Source: Pseudobdellovibrionaceae bacterium (lineage in GTDB: Bacteria > Bdellovibrionota > Bdellovibrionia > Bdellovibrionales > JAMPXM01). From it: a DNA stretch of 35,842 bases. The stretch spans positions 1 through 35,842 of the forward strand of contig CANHQR010000038.1 of assembly GCA_947462815.1 (NCBI GenBank), given 5' to 3'. Both the position numbers and the translations under genes were made by a program. This document shows positions 23,907 to 33,422 of the stretch, piece after piece; position 1 is the first letter of the stretch, and each line of letters begins with the position of its first letter. The notes beneath the pieces are model-generated. The model made no database searches. It saw only the letters and a list, made by a program, of their open reading frames with translations, and was not told the origin of the DNA.

Positions 23907-25958
23907 TTAAGAGTTCAAGGAGAGCTTCACCAGTTCATCAACCACACTGGGATCGGCCAGTGTGGTCGTATCGCCTAAAACTTCACGGAGTGCTTGAGCG
24001 TTTTTCTGTTCCGCTGTCGCCATCGCATTTTCTGCAATTTTCCTCAAAATACGCCGCATGATTTTTCCGGAGCGCGTTTTGGGGAGTCCAGGGGCCCATT
24101 GAACTCGATCCGGTGTCGCAATAGGTGAGAGATGCTTTCGTACCCACTGCGTCAGCTCGCTTCGCAATTCGTCAGAGCTGGGCTCGCCCAGTTTGAGCGT
24201 TACAAAACAATAAATGCCTTGGCCCTTGATATCATGAGGAAAACCGACAACGGCAGCTTCTGCTACGGACTTGTGCCCGACTAAAGCCGACTCAATCTCA
24301 GCGGTGCCCAAACGATGACCGGCGACGTTCAACACGTCATCCACGCGTCCGGTGATCCAGTAGTAGCCGTCAGAGTCTCGACGACAACCATCGCCGGTGA
24401 AGTAGTAGCCCGGATGCGTCGAGAAGTAAGTTTGTTCAAAGCGCGCATGATCCCCAAACACGGTGCGCATTTGCCCGGGCCATGAATCGACAAAGCACAA
24501 ATGGCCGGTGGCCTCGCCGTCGAGCTTCTGGGATTTCTCATCGAGCAGCACGGGCTTAAGTCCAGGCAGTTCGCGCGTCGCTGAGCCCGGTTTCGTTGTC
24601 GTGGCGCCAGGAAGTGGAGAGATCAAGATCCCCCCGGTCTCCGTCTGCCAGAAGGTGTCGACGATCGGGCAGCGCTCCTCGCCGACGACGCGATGATACC
24701 AAAGCCAGGCCTCGGGATTAATCGGCTCGCCAACAGTTCCCAGCAGACGCAGTGATTGTCGCGAAGTTTTCTGCACGGGTGCGTCGCCTTCGCGCATGAG
24801 TGCGCGAATAGCTGTGGGTGCCGTGTAGAAGAGTGTCACTTGGTGCTTGTCGATGACTTGCCAGAAGCGAGAAGCGTCCGGGTAGTTCGGCACGCCTTCA
24901 AACATCAACACGGTCGCGCCATTGGCGAGTGGACCATAGACCAAGTAGCTATGTCCTGTGACCCAGCCGACATCGGCTGTGCACCAGTACACGTCGTTGT
25001 CTTGCAGATCAAAAACATGCTCATGCGTCCATGAAACCCAAGCCATATATCCACCCGTGGTATGCAGCACACCTTTGGGTTTGTTCGTTGAGCCCGACGT
25101 GTAGAGCATAAAGAGCGGATCTTCGGCGTTCATCTCGGCCGGGGGGGCGTCGTGGGGAAGACCTCGCGATACTTCAGCGTAGTCGACGTCGCGTCCGGGC
25201 CGCATGGGGACGAGCGCTCCCGTGTGTCGGATCACAAGAACCTCGCGAACCTGGACGTCAACTTTCGAACCCTTCTTGAGATCATCCAGCCGGTCGAGAG
25301 CGGCATCGACATTGGCTTTGAGTGGAATTCTTTTGCCACCTCGAAGGCCCTCATCGGCCGTGATCAAATAACGCGAACGTGCATCGATGATTCGATCCGT
25401 GATGGAGTCGGGCGAAAATCCGCCAAACACCACGGAGTGCATCGCGCCGATTCGCGCGCAAGCCAACATCGCGAATACGGCTTCGGGAATCATCGGCATA
25501 TAGATGGTCACGCAGTCACCGCGCTGTACACCACGGGCGCGCAGCGTGTTGGCGAAGCATCCGACCTCGCGTGCGAGATCGCGGTAAGTGTAGCGACGCG
25601 CGGGGGTTTGCGGGTCGTCGCCCTCCCAAATGATGGCGACTTTGTCGCCGCGAAGGGCCAGGTGTCGATCGATGCAATTGAAACTTGCGTTGAGTGTGCC
25701 GTCTTCGTACCAGCGAATTTTCACCGGCGACTTAAAGCTCACGTCTTTGATTTTTGTAAACGGCTTAAACCAGCTCAAGCGGCGGCCGATTGCGGCCCAA
25801 GCCTCTTCAGGTTGCAGTGCAAACTTTTGCCTGAGCTCCGTCTCGGTGGCTGCATTCATCCGCGAGCGTGAGGCAAAGCTTGCGGGCGGTGGAAAACGAT
25901 GTGAGTCGGAAACCTTGGAGGCGCCGGGAGAGTGAGAAGTATGTTCTGACATGGTCAT
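23907..25958 (-). CDS. acsA: Acetyl-coenzyme A synthetase (AMP-forming)
   Basis: This 683-residue enzyme activates acetate to acetyl-CoA via acetyl-AMP in the cytoplasm. The P-loop [17 protein letters not shown], the WQTETGG motif, [20 protein letters not shown], and the C-terminal [12 protein letters not shown], with the lysine (PATSG-K) that is acetylated to switch activity off, are all present. The length and order match AcsA. The N-terminal 30 residues are Ser/His/Pro-rich and dispensable-looking. ATGs at 25958 and 25952 are both possible starts, neither with a strong Shine-Dalgarno. It may feed acetyl-CoA into the polyhydroxyalkanoate pathway implied by phaC. A terminator at 26013-26048 isolates it from the gene upstream. 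Confidence 0.96.
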   Translation of the reverse strand: MTMSEHTSHSPGASKVSDSHRFPPPASFASRSRMNAATETELRQKFALQPEEAWAAIGRRLSWFKPFTKIKDVSFKSPVKIRWYEDGTLNASFNCIDRHLALRGDKVAIIWEGDDPQTPARRYTYRDLAREVGCFANTLRARGVQRGDCVTIYMPMIPEAVFAMLACARIGAMHSVVFGGFSPDSITDRIIDARSRYLITADEGLRGGKRIPLKANVDAALDRLDDLKKGSKVDVQVREVLVIRHTGALVPMRPGRDVDYAEVSRGLPHDAPPAEMNAEDPLFMLYTSGSTNKPKGVLHTTGGYMAWVSWTHEHVFDLQDNDVYWCTADVGWVTGHSYLVYGPLANGATVLMFEGVPNYPDASRFWQVIDKHQVTLFYTAPTAIRALMREGDAPVQKTSRQSLRLLGTVGEPINPEAWLWYHRVVGEERCPIVDTFWQTETGGILISPLPGATTTKPGSATRELPGLKPVLLDEKSQKLDGEATGHLCFVDSWPGQMRTVFGDHARFEQTYFSTHPGYYFTGDGCRRDSDGYYWITGRVDDVLNVAGHRLGTAEIESALVGHKSVAEAAVVGFPHDIKGQGIYCFVTLKLGEPSSDELRSELTQWVRKHLSPIATPDRVQWAPGLPKTRSGKIMRRILRKIAENAMATAEQKNAQALREVLGDTTTLADPSVVDELVKLSLNS

Positions 25959-26012
25959 TAGACCACAACAAACATCACCCTAGGCTCAAGATTTGGCGCA
26001 GGCGGACTCGGC

Positions 26013-26048
26013 AAAAAAAAGCCCGCGCTCCCCAATGAGAGTGCGGGC
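26013..26048 (-). terminator. Factor-independent terminator after the 26090-26614 gene
   Basis: GCCCGCGCTC (26021-26030) pairs with GAGTGCGGGC (26039-26048) with one G-T wobble. On the minus strand the stem is followed by eight T (complement of 26013-26020). It is about 40 bases past the stop codon. Confidence 0.9.
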
Positions 26049-26089
26049 CAAGTCAGAACTTGCAGCCGGACCCTAGGGTCCCCCGACGA

Positions 26090-26614
26090 TTACTGCAGAG
26101 CTTCCAATTTCACGAAGGTACCGCCGACAGCGATGCCGAAGCCTTCAATGCCCTGGATGCCGAGGTTGATTGTGACGGCATTTTCTTGTCCGAGCAGAGC
26201 GAGCGACCCGCCCAAGCCGGCGCCCACGGCGATCTTCGCGTCGACCACCAAGTAGTTGCCGAGGAGAGCAGAGGGGCCACCCGTTGCGATACCGATGCCT
26301 GTCGCCAGACCTTTAATTGAGATCGCAGGAGCAAATGCCAAGCGGGGGAAGAGAACCGGAGTTCCCATCGAAACCTTCACCGGCAGAACTTCTGTGTTGC
26401 CCGAGACGTCCACGCAAGAAATTTTGCCTGTGCCTTCGAGTTTGGAGTAGCCGACGAGGATCTGAATATCCATGCCTGAAACTTCCATTTCCAAACCGCA
26501 AGTCCAGAGCGGCTCCTGCAAGCGAGGCTGAACTTCTTGAGCCGAAGCCGAATTCACGCCAACCAAAGCAGCCATCATCACCATCGAAGCGAGGAACTTG
26601 TTCATCGAGAACAT
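26090..26614 (-). CDS. Secreted DUF992-like protein
   Basis: The protein has 174 residues from the ATG at 26614, which has AGGA seven bases upstream. The longer frame to 26758 lacks support. Residues 1-25 are a signal peptide (MFSMNK, hydrophobic core, SASAQ). The mature part has two cysteines (WTCGLEM and ISCVDV), suggesting a disulfide. The order then follows DUF992, a family of small secreted proteins: a Cys strand, a 'VGYSKLEG' stretch with the second Cys, and a Gly/Ala-rich second half (SALLGNYLVVDAKIAVGAG, LALLGQENAVTINLG, GTFVKLEAL). This is a pattern-level match that I did not search. Function unknown. The gene stands alone, with its own terminator. Confidence 0.65.
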   Translation of the reverse strand: MFSMNKFLASMVMMAALVGVNSASAQEVQPRLQEPLWTCGLEMEVSGMDIQILVGYSKLEGTGKISCVDVSGNTEVLPVKVSMGTPVLFPRLAFAPAISIKGLATGIGIATGGPSALLGNYLVVDAKIAVGAGLGGSLALLGQENAVTINLGIQGIEGFGIAVGGTFVKLEALQ

Positions 26615-26889
26615 TGAGCGATCCTTTCCGAACCCTCGAGTCGTCGGGGACCACTTTGCGAGTGACCCCTGCTCACGCGAAGAATTCAGTGGGTTAAATT
26701 TGCGGCTTTTGCTCTTCACGTCGCGCCGATTCAGAGGCGGGTTTCCGACGGACAACATGAATTGCAGCTGCCAACACTTGTTTGGCCACGGAGTACTCGC
26801 AGTAGGACTCGGGCGTCTATAGGCAGAGTTGCGCGCCGAACAGCTTTCAGGGATTTCTGTCGGATGGAACCTAACGCGGCATGTTAATT

Positions 26890-28146
26890 TCAGGGTGAGG
26901 TGATGAGTCTTTGCAGTTCCGTAATGATTTGCGCCCGCGGCACTTCACTTTGTGTGCCGGTTTTGAGGGCTTTGATCTGAAAACGGTCAGCGTTCAACTC
27001 GTTGTCCCCAAAAATCACCGCCGCGAGGGCTCCCACTTTGTCGGCGCGTTTCATGCGTTTGCCGACATTGCCACTGAAGCTGAGATCAACGCGAAGGCCG
27101 GCTCGACGCAGATCTTGCGCCAAGCTCGGCAACTCCTGTTCGGCGCGTTCGCCGATCGGGATCAACGCAAAGCTTGCCGAGCTCTTCCAATCGCGCTGCA
27201 ATTCATCCAAGAGCAAAACAAGACGGTCGGTGCCAAAGGCCCAGCCCACGCCGGGAACCCTCGGACCGCCCAAGTCGGAGACGAGCCCGTCGTAGCGTCC
27301 GCCGGCCAGTACGGCATTTTGCGCCCCGAGATTTTCGGTCGTGAACTCAAACACCGTGTGACAGTAGTAGTCCAAGCCTCGAACCAACAATGGATCAATC
27401 ACAACAGGAATTTTGAGGGCCTTGAGTCCGTCTTGAACTTGCTTGAAAAACTCGAGCGCAGCGGGCGTCAGTGAGTCCGCCAGTCGAGGCGCTTGCTCGA
27501 GAAGTTTTCGATCTCGTGGATCTTTCGAGTCGAGAATGCGAAGTGGGTTTCTCTCCAGACGATCCTGACTTTCCTGACTCAGCTCATCGCGATGCGCCTG
27601 AAAGTAGGCTTTGAGCGCCTCGCGAAACTGCGCACGGGAATCCGCGTCGCCGATGGAATTCAGTCGCAGAGTCAGATTTTGCGAGAGCCCCAGTTCTTGG
27701 AGCATGTGATAGCCACAGGCGATCACTTCGAGATCGGCGGCCGGCGAGTCGACCCCGAGGAGCTCAACACCGCATTGATAGAACTGTCGATAACGTCCCT
27801 TTTGCGGGCGTTCGCGGCGAAACATGGGGCCGCGATAAAAGAGTTTAAGCGGCAAGTCTTGGGCAAGGCCCTCCGAGATTAAGGCGCGCGCCACGCCGGC
27901 CGTACCTTCGGGACGCAAAACGAGATCGTCGCCACCGGCATCGGTGAATCGATACATTTCTTTCGATACAATGTCCGATGTGTCGCCGAGTGAGCGCAAA
28001 AAAAGCGCCGCGGGTTCAAGAATCGGCGTTTCGATTTCATCGAATCCGTACAGCGAAGAAATTTGGGACGCCGTCTGTTCGACGTGTCGGAATTTTCGGC
28101 AGGTGCCGGGAAGGAGATCGCGAGTGCCTTTGACCGCTTGAAGCAT
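26890..28146 (-). CDS. hisS: Histidyl-tRNA synthetase
   Basis: The 418-residue cytoplasmic enzyme charges tRNA-His. The N-terminus VKGTRDLLP, motif 2 (LKLFYRGPMFRRERPQKGR followed by QFYQCGVELLG), the histidine-specific GLDYYCHTVFEF and AGGRYDGL, and motif 3 (GVGWAFGTDRL) are all present in order. A short anticodon-binding C-terminal domain (about 90 residues) follows. The length is normal. The ATG at 28146 has no clear ribosome binding site. It is 80 bases downstream of the REC-cyclase gene on the same strand with no obvious terminator between, so it may be read from that operon as well as from its own promoter. Confidence 0.97.
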   Translation of the reverse strand: MLQAVKGTRDLLPGTCRKFRHVEQTASQISSLYGFDEIETPILEPAALFLRSLGDTSDIVSKEMYRFTDAGGDDLVLRPEGTAGVARALISEGLAQDLPLKLFYRGPMFRRERPQKGRYRQFYQCGVELLGVDSPAADLEVIACGYHMLQELGLSQNLTLRLNSIGDADSRAQFREALKAYFQAHRDELSQESQDRLERNPLRILDSKDPRDRKLLEQAPRLADSLTPAALEFFKQVQDGLKALKIPVVIDPLLVRGLDYYCHTVFEFTTENLGAQNAVLAGGRYDGLVSDLGGPRVPGVGWAFGTDRLVLLLDELQRDWKSSASFALIPIGERAEQELPSLAQDLRRAGLRVDLSFSGNVGKRMKRADKVGALAAVIFGDNELNADRFQIKALKTGTQSEVPRAQIITELQRLITSP

Positions 28147-28226
28147 GCGATCAGTTTTAGGCGAAAGGCCATCAGTGGTCCACTACGAATTTCCTCGCAT
28201 CTTGAGGAAGCGTTCCGTGGACGTGT

Positions 28227-29492
28227 TCAGGCTGCTTTGAGTGTTGGCTCGTGAGCCGTGTCCCGCAGAGCTTGCAGATCCTCAGGCTTGACGCGATCGC
28301 TGGCGATCACCGAAAGGCTCACCGGATCCGGTTGGCCGGCAAAGTGATGCGAGCCGATGGGTGAAAATTTGTCGACGAGAATCGGCACCGTGGCGGTTGG
28401 CAGATCGGCATGGGCCCTGCCGCGAAAGAGTTCAACATAGGCTTGGGTCGCGACAATGTTCGTTCCCGGGAGCCGATGCATGAGTTTCTCGATACGATGG
28501 ACCAGATCTACATCCCGCGAGGAGGTGTCGAAGCTTTTCTGGGTGACCGGACCGCGAGGTGTTCGCAGTTGTGTTTCATGAATGTGGATCGGACAAGAAA
28601 GCGCGACGTGCAGGGAGATTCCACATTCAAGCGAGACCCCACTTCGGCTCGACAGCGATCGGAGTCCAACGCGAAACTCGTTGGCCGCGGCGAGGGCCGC
28701 GCTCGCGGCGGGATGAAGTTCGTCGCTCAATCCAAAGTGCGCGTAGGCGGAGTCACCGCTATGCGATTCGCGCCAGCCACCGTGCCGTAACACGCACTCT
28801 GTGAAGAGCTGAATCACTTGCAAACGAATGGGTAACCCTTGGAACTCCACGCCATGCAGTTGGGATGAGCCAATCAGGTCAAAGGCCAAGAGTACGAGAT
28901 CTCGTCGCTCTAGTCCGTCAAGTTTTTGTTCGTGGATGCGTTGGAGAATCGCGGGTGGCACCCAACACTCCAGCTCTTTGCGGATTTCGGCCTCGCGATG
29001 CTTGGCCAGTTGCAGGTCCTTCAGTGTGGCTTCGAGCTGCTGATGGCTCTCGCGCAGCGACTGTTCGCGCATTTTGAGCTCGTGGATGAGGCTTCGGGCT
29101 TGGGACTCGGCCCGTTGCAGTTCAAGAGCTCGCTGGAGACTGGCGAGCAGGTCGTCGACGTCCCAAGGCTTTCGAATGTAATCAAAAATGTGCGCCTTGC
29201 GAACGCTCTCGACGATCAAGTCTTCGTCCGAATAACCCGTCACAATGATCCGTACAGCGTGAGGGACAATTTTTTTGGCGATTTCGAGAAACTGCACGCC
29301 CGGCATTCCCGGCATGCGTTGATCGCTGACGATCACTTGGGGTTGAATGGCGTCGATCTTTTCCAACGCTTGAGCCGCGCTGGTGAATGTGTGCACTTGC
29401 CATTCCTCCGGAAGTGCGGCTTCAAAGACGACAAGATTCTGAGGTTCGTCGTCAACATAAAGCAGTATGGGCTTTTGATCCAACTGGCTCAT
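28227..29492 (-). CDS. Response regulator with divergent class III nucleotide-cyclase domain
   Basis: The product has 421 residues. Residues 8-120 form a receiver domain with acidic D14-D15, phospho-acceptor D57 (VIVSDQRMPGM), and the K108 in IRKPW. A coiled coil follows (about 120-175). Residues 196 to about 360 resemble a class III adenylate/guanylate cyclase. The two metal aspartates are kept: D205 in LAFDLIGSS and D247 in HSGDSAYAHFG. The purine-selecting lysine is not seen before SGD, the usual asparagine of the V-N-x-A-x-R-L motif is Asp (D329, in DVDLVHRIE; R333 is retained), and the usual GIHTG is altered. Catalysis is therefore in doubt; the domain may be a sensor or binding module. 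The start ATG overlaps the kinase stop (ATGA) and has GAGGAGG four bases upstream, so it is coupled to the kinase. Confidence 0.82.
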   Translation of the reverse strand: MSQLDQKPILLYVDDEPQNLVVFEAALPEEWQVHTFTSAAQALEKIDAIQPQVIVSDQRMPGMPGVQFLEIAKKIVPHAVRIIVTGYSDEDLIVESVRKAHIFDYIRKPWDVDDLLASLQRALELQRAESQARSLIHELKMREQSLRESHQQLEATLKDLQLAKHREAEIRKELECWVPPAILQRIHEQKLDGLERRDLVLLAFDLIGSSQLHGVEFQGLPIRLQVIQLFTECVLRHGGWRESHSGDSAYAHFGLSDELHPAASAALAAANEFRVGLRSLSSRSGVSLECGISLHVALSCPIHIHETQLRTPRGPVTQKSFDTSSRDVDLVHRIEKLMHRLPGTNIVATQAYVELFRGRAHADLPTATVPILVDKFSPIGSHHFAGQPDPVSLSVIASDRVKPEDLQALRDTAHEPTLKAA

Positions 29493-31525
29493 GCGGCCTC
29501 CTCGGTCTTTTTATCAGGGGTCGAGTGCGGGGCGATCGCAGGCTTGCCGCCGCTTGAACCGTTCAGCGAATGAGCGGGTGAACCAGCGGGTAAATCGGCG
29601 TTTGAACCAGCCGGCGATGAGGCATTTGAGGCGGCGGCTCCGTCTATCGAGAGGCTTGGGGCTGGAGCCTCGCGAGGCAAAGTGACGGTGAAGCGAGTGC
29701 CTTGCCCGGGAGTTGATTGCACGCGGATCTGGCCATGATGGCGGCGAACTTCATTCATCACAATATGGAGGCCTAGGCCCGTGCCTGAGCCGACAGACTT
29801 CGTGGTGAAAAAGGGTTCAAAGATTCGAGCTTGAGTCGCGGCATCCATTCCGGCTCCGGTATCGGCGATGACCAACTCGAGATCCCCCTCGTGTTGGGGA
29901 GATGCTTGGGCTTTGATGCTGAGCTTTCCGCCCTCAGGCATGGCGTCAATCGCATTGGTCACCAGATTCATCAGAACTTGATTGAGGCCCACCACGCTTC
30001 CGTAGACTTTGCAGCTGGGATCAATGTCGATCTCAGTTTCGATTCGACCTCGGAGTTTGCTTCTCAAGATGGTGAGTGTGGTTTCCGCAACCTGGCGGAG
30101 GGACACGTCGTTGAACTTGGCCTGATTGAGTCCGGTGTAGGATCGCAGCGAACGCACGATCTCCACAGTGAGTTGGAGGCCCTCTTTCATGACGGAGAAC
30201 AAATTTTGTGTTTTTGCGCGATCCGTCTCGGGCATCTTGGCTTGGACCAAACGCTCCAGTGGCTGAAGTGCGCCGTTCACGTAGTTGAGAGAGTTATTGA
30301 TTTCATGAGCGATACCGGCTGACAGAGTACCCAAAGAGGCGAGTTTTGCTGACTGAACGAGTTCCGCTTGGGCCTCTTTGAGAGCGAGCGTCTTGCGTTC
30401 GACTTCGCTCTCCAGGTGAGCCCGCAAATAGTCCCGTTCACGGTAGGTGTCGCTGATGCGTTCGTTGACGGCCAAAGCGAGGAAGAAAACCGATCCTGAA
30501 TAAGCAAGGGGGAACAGTGGGGGAGTGTCGAGGACTCCCGATACTGAAAAGATCTCGTTGAAGCTGCCCAGAGAAAAAAGCAGCAAAGTCCCTGACTGCA
30601 AAACCGACCGACGACGCGAGCGTCCGCGATAAACATCCATCAGCGTCTTTTTGAGCGGTAGGATCACGAGACTCAGTGAAATGGCAAAAGGTAACGATGT
30701 CCCCAATTGGATCGCATCACCGGAATCGGCCATGGCGATGATGGCCACAGCGATCGCCACGTGAGCCGCGTAGATGGTGAAAAAGCGTGTGCCGATCAAG
30801 TTCTCCAGGCGCAAAGAATAAGCCAGCAGAAGAATACTGAACCAAACGCCGAGGTCGGCAATTCGGTGGGCTGTTAGCATACTCAATTCAAATCCGTAAG
30901 CGTCGCTGACGGTGAGTGTGAAATACACAGCGGAGAAGAGCGCGCTGAGAGTGACGGCCGCATTGAGGCGGCCAGGTACCTTGCCGGCAAAGAGCGTCAG
31001 AGAAAAGAGTCCAAGAACGATGGCCATGCCGACACCCGCGATGTGGAGGGTGCGAGCAAAGAAATTGTTGAAGCTCGCACGCGGGGCAAGTCGGGGTTCA
31101 TAGGGAATGCGCGCAAAGTAGGCCGAGTAGCTTGTCACTCGCCAAATGAGGCCAACGGAATCGGTCGGGATCGAGGCGCAAGCGAGCGATGGCGAGGCAT
31201 AAAAGGCACTAGCGCGCTGGAAGCTTGGATCGCCTTGTTGCAGAACTTTGTTGTGTACACCTCGGGCATCAACTGACCAGACTTCATGCGCGCCGTGAAT
31301 CACGCGCGGAAAATTGATGAAGGCTTGCGGATCAGTTTGGCAAGCTTCAAGAATGGACGTGCTCTCAGATTCGTAGAGCCGAATCTCGGCTTGTTGGGAT
31401 GAGTCGAGAGCGGTTCGGATTTGCCATTCGGCTTGAGTCCAATGGGTAGAGTCGGGCGGCGTGTTGGGGACTCCCAACAATTGCGAAAGACCCAGCAGAA
31501 TCGCCACCGCCCACTCATGAAGCAT
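29489..31525 (-). CDS. Seven-transmembrane sensor histidine kinase
   Basis: The product has 678 residues. A signal or anchor helix (about 1-20) is followed by a periplasmic domain (about 25-155) and seven membrane helices (about 160-355). A coiled-coil linker follows, then the kinase core with the phospho-accepting H407 in [15 protein letters not shown]. The N box ([13 protein letters not shown]), the G1 box ([10 protein letters not shown]), and the F/G2 boxes ([10 protein letters not shown] and GTGLGLHIV) are intact. The architecture is that of 7TMR-DISM-type receptors. The last 55 residues are a Ser/Ala/Pro/Gly-rich low-complexity tail. Its start overlaps the upstream synthase stop (TGATG); the TTG at 31528 is an alternative. 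Its stop overlaps the REC-cyclase gene start. It is the likely signal receptor of this operon. Confidence 0.92.
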   Translation of the reverse strand: MLHEWAVAILLGLSQLLGVPNTPPDSTHWTQAEWQIRTALDSSQQAEIRLYESESTSILEACQTDPQAFINFPRVIHGAHEVWSVDARGVHNKVLQQGDPSFQRASAFYASPSLACASIPTDSVGLIWRVTSYSAYFARIPYEPRLAPRASFNNFFARTLHIAGVGMAIVLGLFSLTLFAGKVPGRLNAAVTLSALFSAVYFTLTVSDAYGFELSMLTAHRIADLGVWFSILLLAYSLRLENLIGTRFFTIYAAHVAIAVAIIAMADSGDAIQLGTSLPFAISLSLVILPLKKTLMDVYRGRSRRRSVLQSGTLLLFSLGSFNEIFSVSGVLDTPPLFPLAYSGSVFFLALAVNERISDTYRERDYLRAHLESEVERKTLALKEAQAELVQSAKLASLGTLSAGIAHEINNSLNYVNGALQPLERLVQAKMPETDRAKTQNLFSVMKEGLQLTVEIVRSLRSYTGLNQAKFNDVSLRQVAETTLTILRSKLRGRIETEIDIDPSCKVYGSVVGLNQVLMNLVTNAIDAMPEGGKLSIKAQASPQHEGDLELVIADTGAGMDAATQARIFEPFFTTKSVGSGTGLGLHIVMNEVRRHHGQIRVQSTPGQGTRFTVTLPREAPAPSLSIDGAAASNASSPAGSNADLPAGSPAHSLNGSSGGKPAIAPHSTPDKKTEEAA

Positions 31526-33201
31526 CAAGAAGCCCGCGCTTCATCCACGCTGCTAAACTTGAAGTCGGCTTTCAACATCGCCATCTCCAAAATGTTCAGC
31601 ACCAAATCTAAGTCGCTTTGTGTGTGAGTCGCCATCACGGTGAAACGGAAGCGACAGTTGTTCTTGCTCACCGCCGGATACACAATCGGTACGACGAACA
31701 CACCGTGTTCCATCAGAACCGAATTCATGATCTCGAGTTTCTTTTCGTCGCCGACGATCACAGGAACCACAGCGGATTCGTGGGAGGCTGGCAAGTGGTA
31801 GCCGAGGTGGGCGAGTCCCTTCTTAAAATGTGCGAGGTTGTCGCGCAGTTTCTGGAGGCGCTCGCGGTCGCGCTCGAAGATCTCAATGGCTTTGAGAGCT
31901 GCGGCCGCCGTAGAGGGCGGAATTGAAACTGAAAACACGTGGGCTCGGGCCCAGCACCAGAGCCAATCAGCGACCTCTTCGCTAACGGCCGCAAATCCAC
32001 CGATGCCTCCGCCGATTTTCGAGAAAGTTCCCATGATCACATCGACGTCCTGATAGGCGTTATACTTTTCAACGGCACCCATGCCGTTTTCGCCGATCAC
32101 GCCAAAGCTGTGGGCCTCATCGATCATCAAACGCGCTTTGTTTTCTTTGGCTGTCTTGACCAGTTCGTCGACCGGGGCCACGTCACCATCCATCGAGAAC
32201 ACGCCTTCGCTCACAAGAAGGCAGCCCGCGTATTGATCGCGATGCTCACGCATCACGCGTCGCAGGTGGGCGACGGAGTTGTGTTTGAAGAAGCGGGCCG
32301 CACCCTTCGACATTTGCATCGCGTCTTGAATCGAGGCATGCGCTAACATGTCGGCGACGACAAGATCCTGAGCCTGAACGAGGCTCGAGATGATGCCCAC
32401 GTTTGCGGCATAGCCGGAATTGAAGAGGACAACCCGGTCTTTCTTGAACATCTTGGCGAGCTTCTCGCTCAACTCCACATGGAGGCGCGTGATACCCGTC
32501 GTCACAGGCGAGCCTGTCGAGCCAAAGCCATAGTCATCGATGGCTTTCTTGGCGGCCTCTTTAACTTCGGGGTGTGCGGCGAGCCCCAAGTAGTCATTGG
32601 AACCCATGATGATGTAATCTTGGCGTCCGCCGCGGCGTTTTCGATCCAAAGAAATTCGCGGCCCTTGCGAGGCTTCGCGAATATTTTCATAGGAGAACTT
32701 CGCGGTCTTTCGCCAATCTCGCATGAAAACAGAAAACTGATGCACTTTGCTAAAGATGTCGACATTTGAGCTCGCGGTTTCGGCAAAAGAGGCCATGCTG
32801 AAACGATCCGGCGATAGCTCAAATTCAAATGGTGCATCTGGCTCTTCCAAGGTCTGCAAAAAGTGTTTGGAAAGCGGGGAGTCCACAGGAACCTTGGCGT
32901 CGACACAAGAGAAGCCAAAAAACTGTCGACCGTCTCGAAGTCCGGTGGTCCTCAGCACCATACGACCTAGAGTATACTCGTGATCGCGGAAGGTGATCTT
33001 GGCGGCGGGAACCAGGGCGCCGACGTGAATTTGCTCGTCGGGTGGCAATTCTGCACTCCACACTCCGACGCCCGTGAACGAGACATTGTCGAGGGGGAGG
33101 GTGAGCTTTGTTCCCGTGGGAAGCTCGACATGAAACATCACTTCCGCATCAGGCTTAATTTGAAAACGGCGATGCCGCATTCGGCGAATCAGATCGCTCA
33201 T
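31525..33201 (-). CDS. PilZ domain fused to a PLP-dependent alpha-oxoamine synthase
   Basis: The protein has 558 residues from the ATG at 33201, which has GGGAG five bases upstream; the open frame runs on to 33420. Residues 1 to about 115 form a PilZ domain with both c-di-GMP motifs, R7-x3-R11 and N39-x-S41-x2-G44. Residues about 150-558 form an alpha-oxoamine synthase (KBL/BioF/serine palmitoyltransferase/CqsA fold). They include SNDYLGLAAHPEVK, GSTGSP, H288 (AHAS) stacking on the cofactor, the D361-E-A-H364 pair, and the PLP lysine K395 in GTFSKIGGGIGGF. These enzymes condense an amino acid with an acyl-CoA. The product could be an amino-ketone signal or a sphingoid base; sequence alone does not say which. 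It is first in the operon with the kinase and REC-cyclase genes. A PilZ-synthase fusion is unusual. Confidence 0.88.
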   Translation of the reverse strand: MSDLIRRMRHRRFQIKPDAEVMFHVELPTGTKLTLPLDNVSFTGVGVWSAELPPDEQIHVGALVPAAKITFRDHEYTLGRMVLRTTGLRDGRQFFGFSCVDAKVPVDSPLSKHFLQTLEEPDAPFEFELSPDRFSMASFAETASSNVDIFSKVHQFSVFMRDWRKTAKFSYENIREASQGPRISLDRKRRGGRQDYIIMGSNDYLGLAAHPEVKEAAKKAIDDYGFGSTGSPVTTGITRLHVELSEKLAKMFKKDRVVLFNSGYAANVGIISSLVQAQDLVVADMLAHASIQDAMQMSKGAARFFKHNSVAHLRRVMREHRDQYAGCLLVSEGVFSMDGDVAPVDELVKTAKENKARLMIDEAHSFGVIGENGMGAVEKYNAYQDVDVIMGTFSKIGGGIGGFAAVSEEVADWLWCWARAHVFSVSIPPSTAAAALKAIEIFERDRERLQKLRDNLAHFKKGLAHLGYHLPASHESAVVPVIVGDEKKLEIMNSVLMEHGVFVVPIVYPAVSKNNCRFRFTVMATHTQSDLDLVLNILEMAMLKADFKFSSVDEARAS

Positions 33202-33422
33202 GAAGACTCCCTCTCGCTGTCGTCCTTGTCGTCCATGTCGGCCGACGGTTGCTTGCACTTGTTGCCACTCTGCTCTCAGCACGTGATGCACGAATGGATC
33301 GCCATCACGCACGGCCTGATGAGAAGCCGCTCCACTGTATCGGTCTAAGCCTCGAAAACTTTGAACTGCCGCCGACCTAGGTCTAGCCAGCGTCGTCGGA
33401 ATGTGACATAAGTCGTCCACGC

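Noticed and set aside
29560-29640. Near-repeats in the kinase tail as a tandem repeat or CRISPR-like array
   Set aside because: They are imperfect low-complexity codons for Ser/Ala/Gly/Pro in a continuous frame, with no regular unit or spacers.
31525-33201. Calling the synthase bioF or kbl
   Set aside because: The fold is shared, but no biotin genes or threonine dehydrogenase gene lie nearby, and the PilZ fusion and kinase neighbours do not fit either role.
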